Below are positions 11,315 to 21,683 of a DNA stretch of 64,000 nucleotides, piece by piece (within the stretch, counting starts at the first letter, position 1; the number at the start of each line of letters is the position of its first letter). A program made the translations under genes and the position numbers. Source of the DNA: Siphonodentalium dalli (Eukaryota > Mollusca > Scaphopoda > Gadilida > Siphonodentaliidae); contig CP136069.1 of the NCBI GenBank assembly GCA_032622095.1, positions 38,788,194 to 38,852,193 on the forward strand, written 5' to 3'. Under the pieces are notes generated by a model, which ran no database searches, was not told the origin of the DNA, and worked only from the letters and a program-made list of their open reading frames with translations.

Positions 11315-11890
11315 ATTTATTTCACCATGTCCCGAATAAGCTTCCGTATAAATGCAGTATACCGAGCCATTAAAGCTCTGATCTGATCACTGTCACTATC
11401 TTCCGATCACATGGGTAGCCAGCTTTTTCACTTTTTCACATTCACACTTGTGATGGGAACCCAGGTTTGATAAAATTGGCCTTCGGGTACCCAACTTTTT
11501 TTAATCTGGGTTTAATTTTGTTTTTTTGTTTTATTATCTCAAGATGGCTGTTTATGGTTTAATAGAAAAAAAGAGTGTACGCATACATCCCACACTTGAC
11601 AAATTCTACCAATAGGGCCATTGACGTTTAGAAAAATGTCACTCGCAATATTGAAGAGATTTTTTTTTTAATCGGGCACCAAAGTGCTCATTATAATAAA
11701 CGTTTTATAAAGGCTTGCACTATATATATATAGCAGGTGATCGGCGTTGCGCAAACACGTTGAAGTAATGCGGCATCCTCCTCTATATGTCGAATATATC
11801 AAGAAAGTATAGTAGATGCTAGATAACTAACAGTCTGATTATCTCTTGGTATAATGCGGCGATTCAATGGTTTTGGAATCTTTTCAAATA
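11315..11890. other. Intergenic, no feature seen
   Basis: AT-rich with short T runs. Nothing supported. Confidence 0.45.
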
Positions 11891-11891
11891 A

Positions 11892-12110
11892 GGGTAACCC
11901 TTTCATGACGGGAACTGCGCTGGTGCAGCATTAAAGATCATGTGCCAGTGAATTCACTTAGTATGAGAGTCTCCCGTCGGGAGCCTCGCATATATACGAG
12001 AATGCACTGGCTAACAACGTAAATAGTGTTAGGCCAATGTATTCTGTTATATATATGAGGATCCGTGTGGGAGACTCGCACATATAAGAGAATGCATTGG
12101 CAAAGGGTTT
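11892..12110. mobile_element. Degenerate double-hairpin MITE (piggyBac-like family)
   Basis: Starts 'taaccctttcatgac' and ends 'ggcaaagggtt'. Two palindromes (about 11945-12013 and 12030-12104) keep the agtgaattc/gcattggc outlines and the 'atataagagaatgcattggc' end of the family at 1203-1602. Strongly diverged, with TTAA not preserved. Confidence 0.55.
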
Positions 12111-12190
12111 TCGCAAAATTTCAGGAAGCTCCAGTCATGGAAAGGTAAAATTTTCCTTTATTTATTCATTTAGTTTTTTAACAGCCCGGG

Positions 12191-12440
12191 GCCATCGTGG
12201 ACCACTCTTGTCGGCTGAGTATCCCGTCAGAGATGACCCACCCTTACGCGATGGCCAAAGTGCCGGTCGGACGTCAGTCCCCGCGAGAAGCGGACAGTCG
12301 GTCAGTCAGTCAGGACCACTCGTCCTCCTCAGGTTGCGAACACACACAGCGGAAGTCCAGTCTGATGGAGCGACCAGCATCGGGGACGTATATCACCGTA
12401 TGGGCTCGATCAAAGCATAGCGACCTTGTTCACCACCAGC
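12191..12440 (+). other. GC-rich island, possible orphan exon
   Basis: About 250-370 bp clearly richer in GC than its surroundings, preceded by a good splice-acceptor context (T-rich tract, then 'ttttttaacag' ending at 12190). The frame starting CCCGGGGCC stays open to a stop near 12560 and reads as a Ser/Arg/His-rich stretch; a second frame is open to about 12420. I recognise no family. It could be a cytoplasmic-tail exon, a pseudo-exon, or GC-rich sequence carried in with the U2-like fragment. Confidence 0.35.
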
Positions 12441-12490
12441 TGGGAACAGATACCTCACTTTCGATCTTAGCCAAAAGGCCTAGAAGCGAC
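12441..12490 (-). pseudogene. Truncated U2 snRNA copy (5' 45 nt)
   Basis: The minus strand from 12490 begins gtcgcttctaggccttttgg and continues ctaagatc, matching the highly conserved U2 5' end with two or three changes, then a diverged GTATCTGTTC segment. The branch-point recognition core GUAGUA is altered (gtgaggta). Similarity stops after about 45 nt; there is no Sm site or 3' hairpins. A 3'-truncated retropseudogene is likeliest; it is not a functional U2 gene. Confidence 0.75.
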
Positions 12491-12559
12491 CCCTTTCCTT
12501 TATTAATGGGGTGCATGGGAACCAACTGTTTTTTTTTAAATTATCCTGACCAGCAGGAA

Positions 12560-13391
12560 TAACAAATACCTATATTGATTGAATAAAGAAAGTTTAGGTT
12601 CTATATAGAATTTACTCATCTGGAGATACTGAATCTACACATAAGTATAACTTAATTAATGTGAGCATATCCATTTCTTTCTTCTCCATGTGAATCTATG
12701 AGAAATATATGTAACTTTTGATGACCAGCCATTGACAAGAAAATATTTTAGAGTTACGTCCCCGAGAAAGTATTTTATCCAGTGCATTTGTGAGAAAAAA
12801 GTGCAAACCCTCATATCTTTTCGCAACACAACTTACACATTGTGTCAAAGTGTCTTAGCAGTAATTAGCAGGAATAAGTACACTAACCCATTATAAATAA
12901 AATACTAGAAATACAATAATAATCCAGAAACAGGATATCGGTGAATTTTGTGAAAAGTTGGTAAATACTCAATGTATGGATTTTCAAGGAAATTCCATTT
13001 CAAATGTTCTTTCATTGCTATACCAATTTTGTAGATTACAGAACGGAAAACCTTTGCCAGATTACAATTGTTCGAGTTATGTGCCCAAAATTGGGACTTT
13101 ATCTAAGTTCGGAGCCTCAGAATTAGCTATCCATGTACATTGTATTTATCATAACCTCTTAGGAAATACTGTTCAGTTTCCGCAATTGATTATAAATTAA
13201 GAAATTTTAGTGGAGATGTGCATCGTTGGTTGCTTTAATGGAATTTATTGTGCTGTGTAACTTTATCACAATTTCGGGAAACTGGGTATAATTGTAGCAC
13301 AAAAACCCGGTGAAAATGACCAATTCAGCTATTGTATCACTACATGTGTATATGTATACGTTATAAATACCATAACATAATTAGATCGTGT
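12560..13391. other. Intergenic, no feature seen
   Basis: AT-rich. An 80-codon frame at 12958-13200 has no supporting motif. Confidence 0.45.
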
Positions 13392-13399
13392 ACATGGGC

Positions 13400-14554
13400 C
13401 AGGGATGTGGCTAGAGGGGGGTGTGGGGGTGTCTCACCCCCCCCCCCAGCAGAGAGCTATATTTTCAATAGTTGGAAATTTCATACCTGCCACAACGAAA
13501 TTTCACACCAACAATAGGTTGAAAATGTTCTTGTAGTTTGATTATAAAACAATTTATTGGGGGGAATTTATTGTTTTTCGACCAATATTTGCATATGTTC
13601 CTATTTTTGGTCAAAAATTTTGACAGAAATGGTCATCAGTTGGAAATTTTCCAACCTTAGGGGGGTGACAGGTTGGAAATTTCCAACACTTGGAAAGCTT
13701 GTGTCCTGGTCCCTCCCCCGTGGCCAGTCAAAAACTTCTAGTTAATTTAAGAAAACAATATTGTCATACAATTGGTCAACATTGTCATTGGAATTGTCAT
13801 CAGTTGGAAATTTTCCAACCTAAGTGGGGGTGTAGAGTTTGAAATTTCCAACAGTAGGAAGGCTTGAGGCTAGTCTAGATGTTAGGATTTTGCGATTTTC
13901 TTGTTCAGATTTCAAAAGTTTCGCACACCGGGCCGAACCATGGTCGGCCCGGTGTGTCATTGTCCCATCCACATGGCCAATACAAAACTGATAATTAGTT
14001 TAGCAAAACAATATTTTACTACATTTGGTCAAACTTGTAGACATAATGGTCATCAGTTGAAGAATTTTCCAACCTGAGGGGGAGCATGAGGTTTGAAAGT
14101 TCCAACACTAGGAAAGCTTCAGTTGAGGCCAGTCTAGATGCTAGGATTTGCGATTTTCTTGCATAGTTTAAAAAAATTTCTCACACAGGGCCAAACAACC
14201 ATGGTCGGCCCGGTGTTTCCTGGTCTGTTGTCGGTAGCTGTGTGCATTTGTCTGGAATTAGATCACTAGTTGTTTTTTTGGGGGCAATTTTCAGGTTAAA
14301 ATATCTTAATGTTCTCATACTGGGAAAATAGAAGCATGGTTTATGAATATATAGGAAATTAGACCTGAGCATGAGGTACAAGGGGGTGGGTGCATATGGA
14401 ATTATGCAAAAAGTTGTGTTGGTGCGATTCCGACTCAAGGGAGGGGGGTGCAAATGGAATTATGCAAAAAGTTGTGTTGGTGTGATTCCGACTCAAGGGG
14501 GGGTGCAGTTGGAAATTCCCAAGGTGGACACCCCCCCCCCCAGCCACATCCCTG
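13400..14554. mobile_element. hAT-like non-autonomous element, 1155 bp
   Basis: The ends CAGGGATGTGGCT and its complement AGCCACATCCCTG lie inside a perfect 8-bp target duplication ACATGGGC (13392-13399 and 14555-14562), the hAT signature. Beyond the ends come G-rich and C-rich runs. The body has three diverged internal repeats beginning 'gtcatcagttg' (about 13631, 13798, 14050) with paired ttggaaattttccaac words. No transposase is encoded. A truncated inverted copy ends at 50973, and fragments are scattered through the window. Confidence 0.85.
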
Positions 14555-14564
14555 ACATGGGCCC

Positions 14565-15405
14565 ATTAATAGGCGATTTCGATGTCCTGTGTCGAGTTCA
14601 TGGAGAGGAAATTTTAACAAGATTTAAATTTGTGTCAGCCTTGCAAAATTAACAATTATCGTCTACTATAAAGAGTAACAATTCTTCCATCGCCCCAAAA
14701 CGGTAGTTAATAAAGAGCTTTCTCAAGTTGATCTTTTGTAATTATTGCTGATGGGTGATTGTGTTGATTCCTCTCCCATACGACTGGTGTTGATTTCAAG
14801 CATCTTTCGTTCTTCTTTTGCATGGTAAACTAAACAGTGGCATGGGAAATTTTGTCATATTTTGTGTCAAATCGGATAGTGGATCTTGAATGTTTCATAC
14901 ACAAACTGTTTTTCTCAAATCGCTCGGATTAGCCAAACACCGCGAAAATGACAACATTAGAAAAAATAAAATTCGTAACGGCATCAGTTTTCCCTACCAG
15001 CATCATATCATATTAGCAGGACCACTTGACCGGGGGTATATATTCTCTATTTCTTACCTGGGCACGAATCTGTATTGCAGTGTTGATACCATGTGTGATA
15101 AGATCCACATGCAAGAGGCTCATCCCCCGGACACACCCTATGTCGTTGTTTCTGCCCACCACCACAACTGGCGTCACACCCACTCCATTGTCCCCATGGC
15201 GTCCAAACAGCGGCTTGTGTAACTAGAACGACATTTACGCAGCAATTGTACTAGCATGGATCCGGTGCCATTATTAGAAATTACACAACACAATGTTAGT
15301 ACAATCTGCACCAGCAGTCAGCTATTTGTAGCGACAACCTTGTAATCTTTCTCAGTACCAATACTACATGCACTGTTGTGTTAAATGTTCAACATATCCT
15401 CAGGC
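14565..15405. other. Intergenic, no supported gene
   Basis: A 110-codon plus-strand frame at 14890-15222 has no recognised domain and no flanking splice context that I can defend. No repeat identified. Confidence 0.4.
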
Positions 15406-15408
15406 AAA

Positions 15409-15684
15409 TAGGTTCATATTGAACGTATTTCAAAAACCCACATATATAGAAGCATATAGAAGAGTGTCGTCTGCTCATGTTTGTCTGGGGCTCTGTATGG
15501 GTGAAATTATAAAATTGTTAAAGAATACAAGAAAAGATTATTAAAATGGTAAAAAATTGTTAGGCCAATGCATTCTCTTATATATGCGAGGCGACCTATG
15601 GTCGACTCGCATATATAAGAGAATGTATTGGCACAGGGAAAAAAATCCTGACTTACGACTGGATTTGATATGGCGGGTCACATA
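15409..15684. mobile_element. Half copy of hairpin-cored MITE (family C)
   Basis: Carries one palindrome (15563-15637, CCAATGCATTCTCTTATATA core) and the right end 'atggcgggtcaca' followed by TA at 15683. The left hairpin and left end are missing. The segment 15450-15560 ('agagtgtcgtctgctcatg' and on) is duplicated at 16612-16725. Confidence 0.7.
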
Positions 15685-15696
15685 TGACAAAATTTC

Positions 15697-16380
15697 CTAT
15701 TATTTGAATCTGAATTACGCTCTATGTGAACGTAAACGGGGCACGAAACAGTCGATTCTGAAATAAGTCCACAATGAACGTGTACCCGTTATTCCATTGA
15801 ATGGCACACAAACCACAGTATAAAGAGCGTGAATCCGGTAAGTCATGTCAATGACAAAGTTAGATTGAATAATGCCAACATAAGCGTGTTTCGTATGGGT
15901 TAGATCAAATACGCCCGATGCGGACGTATTTATAATATGAATAAGCTCATTTTCGACACTTTGCGTTCCACATTTACATTCATATAGAGCGTAATTCAGA
16001 TTCAAATAACGCCGATATGGGCGTATTTTGGGTTTTTGAAATACGTTCAATATGAACCTATTTTCAGAAGAACAGGCTGTATCGCCAGACCAGGTATCAT
16101 CTTGTAGCACACAGTGTGATTGGCTACTATAACAGCGACATTTTTTCAGGATAAAAGGGGAATAATATACAGAACTGCATGGGCGTACTTCGCAGGCTAT
16201 GTTTAAGTTTAACCTCCGTATCTGGCATTGAGGATGCTCTTTTGATTTCTTCTTAAAGTTTAATTCATGCCGAATGTATAGCATCTCCTATATAATCAGC
16301 AGCTACCATCTTGAATTCAGGTAAACAATTCTAAACATGCCAATGCTAGAAAAAAAAGGTCACTCGACCCCAGATATGAT
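15697..16380. repeat. Inverted-repeat-rich block
   Basis: 'atttgaatctgaattacgct' at about 15702 faces its complement near 15985-16005, and 'aggttcatattgaacgtatt' at about 15414 faces its complement at about 16040-16059. The block therefore folds back on itself and on the preceding element. A 189-codon minus-strand frame (15715-16284) runs through these repeats and contains the repeated word LNLNYAL; I regard it as repeat-derived. Confidence 0.6.
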
Positions 16381-16382
16381 AA

Positions 16383-16848
16383 TATGTGACCCGCCATATC
16401 AAATCCAGTCGTAAGTCGGGATTGTTTTACCCTGTGTCAATGCATTCTCTTATATATGCGAGTCGACCATAGGTCGCCTCGCAAATATAAGAGAATGCAT
16501 TGGCCTAATAATTTTTTATCATTTTTTTTAAATAAATATTTCTTACAATTTTTAGGACATAAAATAAAAAAACATGCATTACCCTGCAGGGAGCCCCACA
16601 CATATATAGAAGCATATATAAGAGTGTCGTCTGCTCATGTTTGTCTGGGGCTCTGTATGGGTGAAATTATAAAATTGTTAAAGAATACAAGAAAAAATTA
16701 TTAAAATTGTAAAACAATTGTTAGGCCTATGCATTCTCTTATATATGCGAGGCGACCTATGGTCGACTCGCATATATAAGAGAATGCATTGGCACAGGGT
16801 AAAACAACTCCCGAATTACGACTGGATTTTATATGGCGGGTCACATAT
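16383..16848. mobile_element. Hairpin-cored MITE, family C (complete)
   Basis: TA flanks inverted ends TGTGACCCGCCATATC and its complement, followed by 'caaatccagtcgtaa' and its partner. Inside are the same two CCAATGCATTCTCTTATATA palindromes (16437-16505 and 16725-16799) found in the piggyBac-like MITEs, plus an intermediate imperfect hairpin gagcccc ... ggggctc at about 16590-16653. Termini differ completely from the TTAA family although the core is shared. Confidence 0.8.
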
Positions 16849-16849
16849 A

Positions 16850-17370
16850 ATTATACATGCATGTCGCCATGCACACGTGTATCATAATTGATTTAAATAT
16901 ATTTAGTGACATGCATTATGTATATATTTATAATACATAAATATGGGATAGGAGGACAAGATCTGAGAAACTTAGGCGGATCCCGGGTCCTTACAACAAA
17001 TAAAAATTTAAACACACATGTACAAAGTATAATATAACATGTGTTGGTATGATGGGCATGATGTGTCAAATATGTATAATAATTCGAACTTGGTTAAATG
17101 TGATGTGGTACAAGAATATAAAAATGCTGTTCATGTTTATACATATTAGAAAATCTTTGGATCGGGCATAACTATAGGAGGGACAGAGGTTTATTAAATA
17201 TAAATTAAGGATGTTGTCACGTTAGGGGACAACTCTATATGGGAGGGGTCGATCAAGTTATGATGGGTGGGCGATAATAGGCGGTGTATTGGGTCACGAC
17301 AAGGGGGTCAAACATTTTGGTGGATTCACATGAGGTCATTCGCAACAAGTCCCAAACCTACCAGAAAATT
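16850..17370. other. Intergenic, possibly LINE 3' flank
   Basis: No coding signal. It lies downstream of the minus-strand LINE tail and could hold its 3' untranslated remnant. Confidence 0.35.
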
Positions 17371-17371
17371 T

Positions 17372-17700
17372 GATGAACATTAGAGCTGATTCAACAGGCT
17401 TCCAAAGGCACACATGTCGTTTTTAAGTTGGTCACAGTTCAGGACGCTACAAATGCTTCTGATTCGACAATACGGTGGCCGAGATGAACGCGTAACGGAA
17501 TCTTGGTCTTTGGAACAACTGTATGTTGATTTAAAAGCGTCATATTCTTTACTTTTTATTTCATCTGACAAGACATTCCAGACATCAATCGTGCTCGGGA
17601 AGAATGTTTTCTTGAAAGCTTCGAGATTACAAAAGTAGTTTTCTAAAGCATCTGAATTGCGTTTAAAATAACGGTTGATATCTATGACACGATATGTGTA
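17372..17700 (-). pseudogene. LINE reverse-transcriptase C-terminal remnant
   Basis: The minus-strand reading has the typical segment after the RT palm: FFPSTIDVWNVLSDEIK (the FFP-S-x2-x-WN-x-LP/S-D-x-I motif), then an R-x-C-S-x-L-N run. The reading ends at a stop near 17372. It is a fragment; no endonuclease or palm motifs were found upstream (above 17700). It is a different element from the tails at 1988 and 47030. Confidence 0.6.
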
Positions 17701-18113
17701 TATATACCTATAGGAGTCCAGTCAAAAATTGGGGGGGGGAGCTTTGTTGTTAAAAAATGGTATGCATTAGACATAGTGTGTGCGCATCCATACGTCGATA
17801 CAGTTCATTTAACACTATCGCGTTTGACGAAGTTCTCGTTGCATCGTATAGTAACGTTTGTCTAATGTTGATTTCCCACTGTCGGGGACAGTGTATCTTA
17901 ATGTGTGACGAGTAGCATATTTATTGGGCCCAAACGAGACAAAGTTGTCTATTAGAATTCCGTAATATCCAATAGCTATATCAATGATACCGAGTTACCG
18001 ACATTAAGTTGGTGGAAAAGAATATTTCTGTATCGATTGAACCAATGGGTATGAAGGGAACGTTTTGCATTGTCGGAGCGACTAAGGAGTCCAGCTAGGA
18101 TCTATTCACGCAC
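17701..18113. other. Intergenic or intron, no exon found
   Basis: Downstream of the last recognised mucin-like exon. No further cysteine module was seen here on the minus strand; a G run of 8 lies near 17732-17739. Confidence 0.4.
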
Positions 18114-18128
18114 CTAAATGTATCGTGG

Positions 18129-18168
<40 letters not shown>

Positions 18169-18242
18169 GGTTGTAGTTGTAGTCGTCGTTGTCGTCGTCG
18201 GTGAAGTCGTTGTTGGTGAAGTCGTAGACACCTCTATACCTT
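18114..18242 (-). CDS. Mucin-like gene, exon E (Thr-only linker)
   Basis: The exon is bounded on the minus strand by acceptor tgtatcttcag and donor TTTAG|gtgcgt. It is 129 bp (43 codons) and phase 1 at both ends, like the four exons upstream of it. It reads GIEVSTTSPTTTSP, then an unbroken threonine run made largely of ACA codons, ending TIHL. There is no cysteine module. The following 3' exon was not identified, so the gene end is unknown. The (TTG)n look of the plus strand means the run may vary in length between individuals. A decayed linker exon is possible, but the intact splice sites and phase favour use. Confidence 0.6.
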
Positions 18243-18322
18243 CTGAAGATACACATGATATTAAACTATAACACAAATCAACGGTATTCCATAACATTGT
18301 ATACAATGTATTTTTCGTTAAG

Positions 18323-18719
18323 TTAACCCTTTACCCAACAAAATGGCTAAAAACGCCCAAATAAAGCTTCAACAGCCTAAAATATCTTCGGTCTGTCTCA
18401 ATAACACCATACAAATATGGATATCATTGGAACCGGTTCATTGACAACATTGTGATGGTTACAATTATGCCCTGTGCCAATGCATTCTCTTATATATGCG
18501 AGTCGACCATAGGTCGCCTCGCATATATAAGAGAATACATTGGCATTTCTTACATTTTTTTACAATTTTTATAATATTTCTACATTCTTTGACAATTTTA
18601 TCATTTTTAATATGTGTTAAGCCAATGCATTCTCTTATATATGCGAGGCGACCTATGGTCGACTCGCATATATAAGAGAATGCATTGGCACAGGGCCGTT
18701 CTGTTGGGTAAAGGGTTAA
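18323..18719. mobile_element. piggyBac-like MITE, copy 2
   Basis: TTAA-bounded, ends CCCTTTACCCAACA and TGTTGGGTAAAGGG, two internal palindromes (about 18475-18545 and 18620-18695). Same family as 1203-1602. Its orientation relative to the neighbouring 18720-18946 repeat is opposite to that of copy 1. Confidence 0.85.
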
Positions 18720-18946
18720 TTCAAAATGGTCGTCAGTGATATATATACTGATCTGGTAACATAACGATTTTTTGTTTCTTTCAAATAATGTGAGAGTACT
18801 TGGTTTAAATTTTAATTCAAATGGACCTTTGAGGTGATTGTTACCATACATATTAATAGCTCGATATATGATTCTTTTTATTACTAATATGTTTTATTCA
18901 GGTCACAGTTCATATCAGAACAATATACAAATACATTATATATTAA
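18720..18946. repeat. Dispersed 230-bp repeat, copy 2 (inverted)
   Basis: Reverse complement of 971-1202 with a handful of differences. It ends at the TTAA of the adjacent MITE. Confidence 0.75.
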
Positions 18947-20297
18947 ATGATACACGGCATTTAAGTTTACAAAATCATTTATGTTTGACAGGTGAAGTTA
19001 ACTGTAAAATATATGTTTGGCTCTATACATCTATTTGGCTATATATATCTGCTGTCTGTACCGTATGTTGCACTAAAGTGTATTGTAAATTTTCTTGTGC
19101 ATGTATAACAACTATAAGGAGTTAGAACAATTTCTTCTTTTTGTTTTGTCATTTGAAATATGCGATTGGATTTAAAGTATGGGCAATTTAAGTTACACAA
19201 AGGAGAACTATGGTCGGTACTAGACTATAAGGTTCAAATAAAGTTGCCAATTCCATCTTTCTCTAAAAGAAAATCTTTTATTTTTTTCTCGATTTGGATC
19301 CTTTTGAAATATATTTACATTGTATAATAGATGTTCATTAATTAGAAAGTTCACGCAAAATGTCAACATTCGTGACGTGTTATTTGTACATAAAACGTGA
19401 CTCAAAATAATATTTACATAGACGACGTGTTTGCCGAATTTCGAGCCACCATTCATACATCCAAGAGTGGAAACAAAATATAACTGAACCGATATTTCTC
19501 ACCTGGATCATTTCCAATCAGAAGGGTTAATTTATGGGTGAAGCGATATAGCAATCAAGTATTCACTGCGTGAAAAGAAGCTTTATGTAATTAAGTTGAT
19601 AATATTTGGATTCAGACTTACTGGAACGATCTTATGAAATTACAGATTATGTATCGTGTGTTTTTTTAAATCGCGTTGTTCTTGGTGGATAATATATGAC
19701 ATGTAGTATTTATCTTATCTGTTCTATGCTCTGCTAATAGCGTCCACTTAGTAAGTGCAACGTTATTTGTAGATGTTTAGATAGTTTAAATATATCTCAT
19801 TTACAATTTAGTATATACATTAAAAATAGACAACATTGAGTATAAGAAAGATAAAATGGGAAAGGGATTTGGCAGTAAGCCAATGGATTATAGTGGCCAC
19901 CCCCTTCAACTGAAATATACATAGTAGTGTGATGGTTGACAACAATCAACTAACAGTGATTGTATAAATTTGGACTGTGGTGCGTTGTAGCATGAGACAC
20001 CCCCTCCCTATGCATACGTCTATCGATGGGCATGTTCTTTGAAAAATGTATATTTATCAGTGTTTGAAAACTAATGGACCTTTCGGGATATTATTGTCAT
20101 TTGCAATACATTGTTAAAATAGAATTATTCATTGTTTGAATTAATTGAATTGAACATTTTGGTCTTTGTTATGAATTTCTGTACCATATAGGTGTTTATA
20201 TCAAAGCAACATGACATGGAACTCCCTAGTTCCAAGCATAAATAACAAACAAACAAAAACTTAAACCAGAAGGGAGTGTTTTGTTTCTTAGACTCAC

Positions 20298-20600
20298 GCG
20301 ATCGACAGTAGGCACAGCATACATATGTGCAAAGATGCCAGTTCGTCTCAAGGTCAATCCATGAGCAGTATGTCAACTCGTCCTGACATTGGTCCATCTG
20401 CCCTGACGTGGTTTCAGTTGATGTCGTCGTTGTTGTGGATGTTGTTGTTTTGGTTGTTGTTGTTGTTGTTGTTGTTGTTGTAGTCTTCGTACTTGTTGTT
20501 GTTGCTACTGTTGTGGTTGTGGTCGTGGTATCAGAGGAGCTGCTGCTTGTAGGCTTAGTGGTAATTGAAGTTGATCGAGATGTTGTGCTCACTAAACCGA
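20298..20600 (-). CDS. Mucin-like gene, exon D (Thr linker + six-Cys module)
   Basis: Bounded by acceptor ctccctttcag and donor TCGC|gtgagt; 303 bp, 101 codons, phase 1-1. The first part is a Ser/Thr-rich linker (GLVSTTSRSTSITT and a long Thr run). The second is a cysteine module with spacing C-x6-C-x11-C-x3-CC-x2-C, identical to exon C although most other residues differ. Six cysteines in about 30 residues and the CC-x2-C end recall ShKT-type disulfide domains, but the match is not exact. Extracellular location and O-glycosylation of the linker are inferred from composition only. Confidence 0.7.
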
Positions 20601-21419
20601 CTGAAAGGGAGACCAGATATTAACACCACATGAGAAGTGCTTCACTCATTGACTAAAGACTTACATCTCAGATGAAATGTCTTGAGATAATTTGATGATT
20701 CTGATATAGCAAATATATATATTAAACAATCGAGTAGTTGGCGAGTAATAGCGAATTACCAAATGACAGGCCAACCGGAATTGAATTGAGCAAAGAAACC
20801 TCTACAACCGTGGGTGGACTAAACAATTAACCAAGATAAGGCAACATTATCTATATGACTCTTGTATCACGGTTCCATGATAATTTTATTTTAAGTCGTG
20901 TTTTCACTTTCAATCTGGAAGCTGCATTGATTTTACATACCATGTGTGGGTATATTGGATTTGTTTTAGCAATCATTCCGTCTGTCCGCTTTATCGGATT
21001 CCAATTAATTGTTTTTATACGAAATGCTCACTGATGAGTAGTTCCCCCAAGGAAATGTTCAGATAACAAGTTCAACAAACGACCATCTGAACATTTCCCA
21101 TCAATATGAATCCTTCTGTACTTGTATTATATGTTCGTCTGTGACAGTCTGTCGTCTGCTTGAATTATCTGAACACCCCTCCAATTGAATAGTAGATTAT
21201 TTTTACCTTTATAACTGAATGTGATATCCATTCAGTATAGAAATGATTAGGCTTGGTTGTAACACAACCAGCATCCTTTAACGTGAAAGTCCAATACGAA
21301 TTCAACATAATTTAATTAAACAACAAGGTTTTATCTTAGAAAATGTTATAATAACCATCATATAATGGTGCGGTTACCTCACTATGTGCATGCCACGTGT
21401 TGTCATATTAGCAACTTGC
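20601..21419 (-). other. Intron C-D, GC-AG type
   Basis: Begins gcaagttgct after AAAG and ends ctccctttcag. Parts are homologous to intron B-C ('gaattgaattg.gcaaagaaacc', 'gtggactaaa.aattaaccaag'), showing that exon and intron were duplicated together. Confidence 0.65.
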
Positions 21420-21683
21420 CTTTGGCACAGTAGGCGCAACAGTAAGACCCACATAACCATGGAAATTGATCATAGTTGTAAGTTGGACATTGTGTTGTAT
21501 AATCGTCACATGGTGGTGTCGTAGATGTTGTTGACGTTGATGTGGGTGGTACTGTAGTTGAGGATGGTGCGGCTGTTGATGTTGTTGTCGTCTTCTGTGT
21601 TGTTGTTGTTGTTGTTGCAGCCATTGCTGTGGTTGTGAACGTGGTCGTGGTAGCAGACGAGCTAGTTGTGCTCAATAATCCGA
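21420..21683 (-). CDS. Mucin-like gene, exon C (Thr linker + six-Cys module)
   Basis: Acceptor ctccctttcag; donor GCCAAAG|gcaagt, a GC-type donor in otherwise ideal consensus. 264 bp, 88 codons, phase 1-1. The linker is rich in Thr, Ser and Pro (about 45 residues). The module has the pattern C-x6-C-x11-C-x3-CC-x2-C and includes PTYNYDQFPWLC. It shares most module residues with exon B and the linker start (GLLSTTSSS) with exon D. If the GC donor is not used, translation would read through to a stop four codons beyond the AAAGGC junction, which would give an alternative C-terminus. Confidence 0.75.

Larger units (their letters stand above)
18243..20297 (-). other. Intron D-E of the mucin-like gene
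   Basis: GT-AG intron (2055 bp) carrying the piggyBac-like MITE at 18323-18719 and the dispersed repeat at 18720-18946. From 18950 to 20297 I see no other feature. Confidence 0.5.

Noticed and set aside
12097-12420. 107-codon plus-strand frame continuing into the U2-like fragment region
   Set aside because: It starts inside a MITE remnant and competes with another open frame; only the acceptor-led 12191 block is worth keeping, at low confidence.
12441-12490. Functional U2 snRNA gene
   Set aside because: Only the first 45 nt match, the branch-point recognition core is altered, and no Sm site or 3' domain follows.
15715-16284. 189-codon minus-strand frame as a gene
   Set aside because: It runs through inverted repeats of a MITE-rich block, repeats its own LNLNYAL word, and has no recognisable domain or splice context.
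18465-18851. 128-codon minus-strand frame as a gene
   Set aside because: It reads from the dispersed repeat straight into the hairpin of a MITE; the MITE part is plainly non-coding.
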